A stretch of 64,000 nt of DNA, from assembly GCF_000026945.1 (NCBI RefSeq), contig NC_012867.1, forward strand, positions 62,001 through 126,000, written 5' to 3'. Of this stretch, positions 61,121 through 64,000 are shown piece after piece. The stretch is from Candida dubliniensis CD36 (Eukaryota; Ascomycota; Pichiomycetes; Serinales; Debaryomycetaceae). The position numbers and the translations under genes are program-made. Numbering within the stretch: position 1 is the stretch's first letter; each line of letters starts with the position of its first letter. A model generated the notes under the pieces. The model worked only from the letters and a program-made list of their open reading frames with translations. It was not told the DNA's origin and ran no database searches.

Positions 61121-61383
61121 GATATTAAACTGTCAAAATCAAAACACAAAATAAACCAAAACCCAGTAGCAGTAAACAAACAACCAAACAACTTTAAATT
61201 AAGGGTGTCTTGTTATATCAACTTTTAAAATAATTGATTTATACTCCACTCCGGGTTATTGATCACTGTAGGTGTAAAATCAAGGAAACAAAAAATAGGT
61301 ATATCTTTTTAGAAAGATTAATTATTTTTGGTGAATGTTCTACTTGATTGTTGTGGCACTCTCACAGTTGTTCTGTATTTGTT

Positions 61384-61407
61384 GGGTTGGGAGTTGGGGG
61401 TTGGGGG
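61384..61407 (+). repeat. G-quadruplex motif upstream of LRG1
   Basis: Four G tracts (3, 3, 5 and 5 bases) are separated by loops of 2, 4 and 2 bases, about 265 bp upstream of the LRG1 ATG, on the strand opposite to the LRG1 sense strand. Confidence 0.65.
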
Positions 61408-62874
61408 TTGGAGTTAGTCTGGGTTGAATTATAGTGATTTGATTTGTTGATAAATTCAATTCAAATTAGTTCAAGTTAAGTTAAAAATAATAAAATTTCC
61501 CAAAAAGAACAACTAACAACAAAACAACAAACAACAAACAACTTTTTTTTTTTCCTTTGGTGTGTTTTCTCACTCACTTACTCTCTCTCACTAAAGATTT
61601 AAATTAGGAGGGAGGGAAAAAAAAAAAAAAAAACTGTTGGTGGTGGTTGTAAAAAATAAAATTATATTTCTCTCTCTGTCTGGTAGTTGTTGTCTGAACT
61701 ATTATTTCTGTCCACTTGACTATAAATAATATATGCTGCACAAGACAAAAGTATTGTTTCGTCTCTTCCTTTTACCTCTGTAGGTTAACGTTAATTAAAC
61801 ACCAAAATACAACAACAACAAATAATATATTATACAACTTAAATTCAACCACGGTTTATGGGAAGTAATGGGAAATCGGTTTATAATGAATGACAGAATA
61901 GTTGGAAAAATTGTTCTTTGTAGTAATATAGAATTGTTCAACCTCTAGTGGTGTTAATAATGTGTAACAAATCTTCTTGTATCGATCCACTTGACAACAA
62001 CAATGTATATATATATACTTTGATTCAAGAAACTAAAAAAAAAGGAATGTATTAGGGCAAGTAAATTATAAGTAAATCTCAATCAAAGTAGGGATGATAT
62101 CAATAACAACATATGTGTATTGTATGCAATCTGTGTAGTAACAAAAGAAAAAGAAAATAAAACACGAATCCTAATAATCAATTAATGATATTTGAAGAAT
62201 CAAATTGGGTAATTGTGTTGGTTGGAAGATACAATTATAAAAGTAAACAAGATGAAGGTGTAAAAAAAAAAAATTAAGAGAGAGAAGAGAAATAAAAACA
62301 GACGGTTTTGGTGGTGGTGGGAAAGAAAAAAAAAAAATTGTTGATCAAAGAATTGGTTAAACCTATTCAAAACTACAGAAAAAAAAATTTTATATATACA
62401 TTATTTCTTGCCAATTAGTAAATATTGTACTAACAATAAGAATGCTAGATGAAAATTAATCAACATATACTTTATTACTGCTTACTATTGTTGGTTGGTG
62501 GGTGTGTTATTGTATGACTATTGTTCGTTCGTGTTTTCCTGTTCTGGTTTTTGTTCAATTTTATTTGTTTGATGTTTTGGGCGATAATTTTTTTTTTTCA
62601 CTCTCTCTCTATTTAGGTTTTAAACTTATTAATTTGTGCGTGTACAATTTAACAAGTATTAAATAACATTTGCTTTGTGTCATATTGGTGGTGGGTGATA
62701 ATAATATACATCTGCTGGTAGTATTATCCGTCCTATGGAATTACCCATCTATAAAAATATCAGAATTATCCACTATCTTTTTCAAACCCAGATTCGTTCT
62801 TGTAGTGAAAGAAACGCGACATAAACTTTGATACAATTTGATACTGACTTGATGCATTTTAAACCCGACATTAA

Positions 62875-62899
62875 GATACATACATACATACATACATAT
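62875..62899. repeat. (TACA)n tetranucleotide repeat
   Basis: About five to six TACA units occur in the LRG1 upstream region. Confidence 0.9.
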
Positions 62900-64000
62900 G
62901 TGTTGTTTCGTAACAACGATCTTGCTTCTGGTGTGAAATGCAAAGTAATGTAATGAACAAGTTATTTTTAGATCCACTTAGAATAGACAATGTGTCAATC
63001 AGTTTGAAGTCTTGTCCATACAGATACAACCATACATTGTTCATACAAGATTATCATAACCATGATGCTATCTATTTTGGCGGTGAATTGACAGAAAATT
63101 GCCAATGGCGATAACATGCATATTTGAGCATAAGAATTCTGCATGTTGTACTCCTTTTGTTTACATTTTTTTGTTTACATTTTGCTTACCTCCAAAATAT
63201 CTTTCATCCCTTGCTCTGTCCTTTTTCTTCTTCATGATGATAAATGCCAGGCTGGCGTGACCTCAATTATTTTCCTCTCACCACCACTTTTTTCTCCTTC
63301 TTCTTTCACCATTCGTTCATCAATCCATCAGTTTCCATCATAAATCAATCAAATAGTTACTGCTACTGGGATTACAGATACTTTAAGTCATGATATGTAT
63401 GATTAATACCCTTGTTTTTGAAGAACTGTGCTTACTAACTAACTAATATAGATGAGTTATTGATTTTTGTTTGACCAGTAGGTGTCAAACTTTTGGAATT
63501 GCTATTTGGTGAGTTATAATAATTCAAGAATGGTGTACTTCTATTTGACAATTTCTGTCGGATGTTATTGCTCAAATTGCTTGATGCTAAAGTGGGTTTT
63601 TATGTTGAGGATTGAATAGCGAGTGGCATGTTCATTATCCATGAAATCTTATTATTAGGGCTGTTGAGTGGATCATTTAACTTGATTTGACAGGGGCTTA
63701 GGGCTATTAATTTGCATTTACTCGAAGTTATGGTATGATCTAAACTAGTTTTCCACTTCAACAATTACAGATAGATAAATTGTTAGTGTGATGTACATTT
63801 TCCAGCCAATTTGGATTTATGATTCAATATCAAGGGCACAAACGAGTTTTTATAAAGTATATACTTATTTATAGAGGTTTTGTATTCAATGAGATGAGTT
63901 TAAGTTAATGATTTGATCATAATTAATGTGTCATATCACATAAAGTAGCCTAAGGTTTCTCACGGTCACAAGAACGCTGCTGTGGAATACGAGGAATACC

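Larger units (their letters stand above)
61121..64000. other. 2.9-kb region upstream of LRG1, no gene seen
   Basis: The longest frames are about 66-78 codons and carry no motif. Contents include a G-run cluster (61384-61407), A/T homopolymers, ACAACA-rich stretches and (TACA)n at 62875-62899. It probably includes the long LRG1 promoter and 5' UTR. The right edge is cut by the window, so a neighbouring gene may begin beyond it. Confidence 0.55.

Noticed and set aside
62741..62977. 78-codon - frame upstream of LRG1
   Set aside because: It includes the translated (TACA)n repeat and has no domain or conserved-looking core.

Overview
The window looks like nuclear chromosomal DNA of a yeast in the CTG-Ser clade, close to Candida albicans and most likely Candida dubliniensis. 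It is AT-rich, the genes appear intron-free, and intergenic DNA is full of long A/T tracts and microsatellites. From memory, the RTT109 protein is very similar but not identical to the C. albicans one. The gene order KIN2-like, NAP1, PXA1, NMN adenylyltransferase, LEU1, CUL3, OYE, MMS22, SWC4, RTT109, LRG1 matches what I remember of one C. albicans chromosomal block (orf19.7510 down to about orf19.7489). In this clade CTG codons are read mostly as Ser, so standard-code translations mis-assign those residues.

Layout. 0.5-5.8 kb: a Kin1/Kin2-type kinase (+), then a small ABM-fold protein (-) and a DDT-like nuclear protein (-). 8.7-11.2 kb: a low-complexity coiled-coil protein and a chitin deacetylase, both +. 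13.0-13.7 kb: a perilipin-like lipid-droplet protein (-). 13.7-20.1 kb: about 6.4 kb with no credible gene and many simple repeats. 20.1-21.5 kb: NAP1 (-). 21.9-32.3 kb: two adjoining decayed retroelements. The first is an L1-clade (Zorro-like) non-LTR element on the - strand whose reverse-transcriptase core is inverted. The second is a Ty3/gypsy LTR element on the + strand with 323/322-bp LTRs, an initiator-tRNA-Met primer site, a canonical -1 slippery site between gag and pol, several frame breaks and a missing integrase core. 32.6-45.1 kb: PXA1 (-), a small twin-CX9C protein (-), NMN adenylyltransferase (+), LEU1 (-), CUL3 (+) and a divergent old-yellow-enzyme homologue (+). 45.5-56.4 kb: MMS22 (+), SWC4 (-), RTT109 (+), an MFS transporter (+) and a BolA protein of the Fra2/Bol2 type (-). 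56.7-61.1 kb: LRG1 (-). The last 2.9 kb has no gene that I can support.

Working together. RTT109 (H3K56 acetylation), MMS22 (adaptor of the Rtt101/Mms1 ubiquitin ligase that acts downstream of that mark in budding yeast) and SWC4 (SWR1/NuA4) lie within about 8.4 kb, with NAP1 and a cullin farther away. PXA1 and the perilipin both concern fatty-acid and lipid handling. LEU1 and the Fra2-like BolA protein both connect to iron-sulfur metabolism. The kinase and LRG1 concern polarity, exocytosis and wall integrity. I see no CRISPR array and no convincing tRNA or rRNA gene. The strongest unusual signals are in the retroelement complex, in replaced catalytic residues (OYE, PXA1) and in the large ORF-free block.
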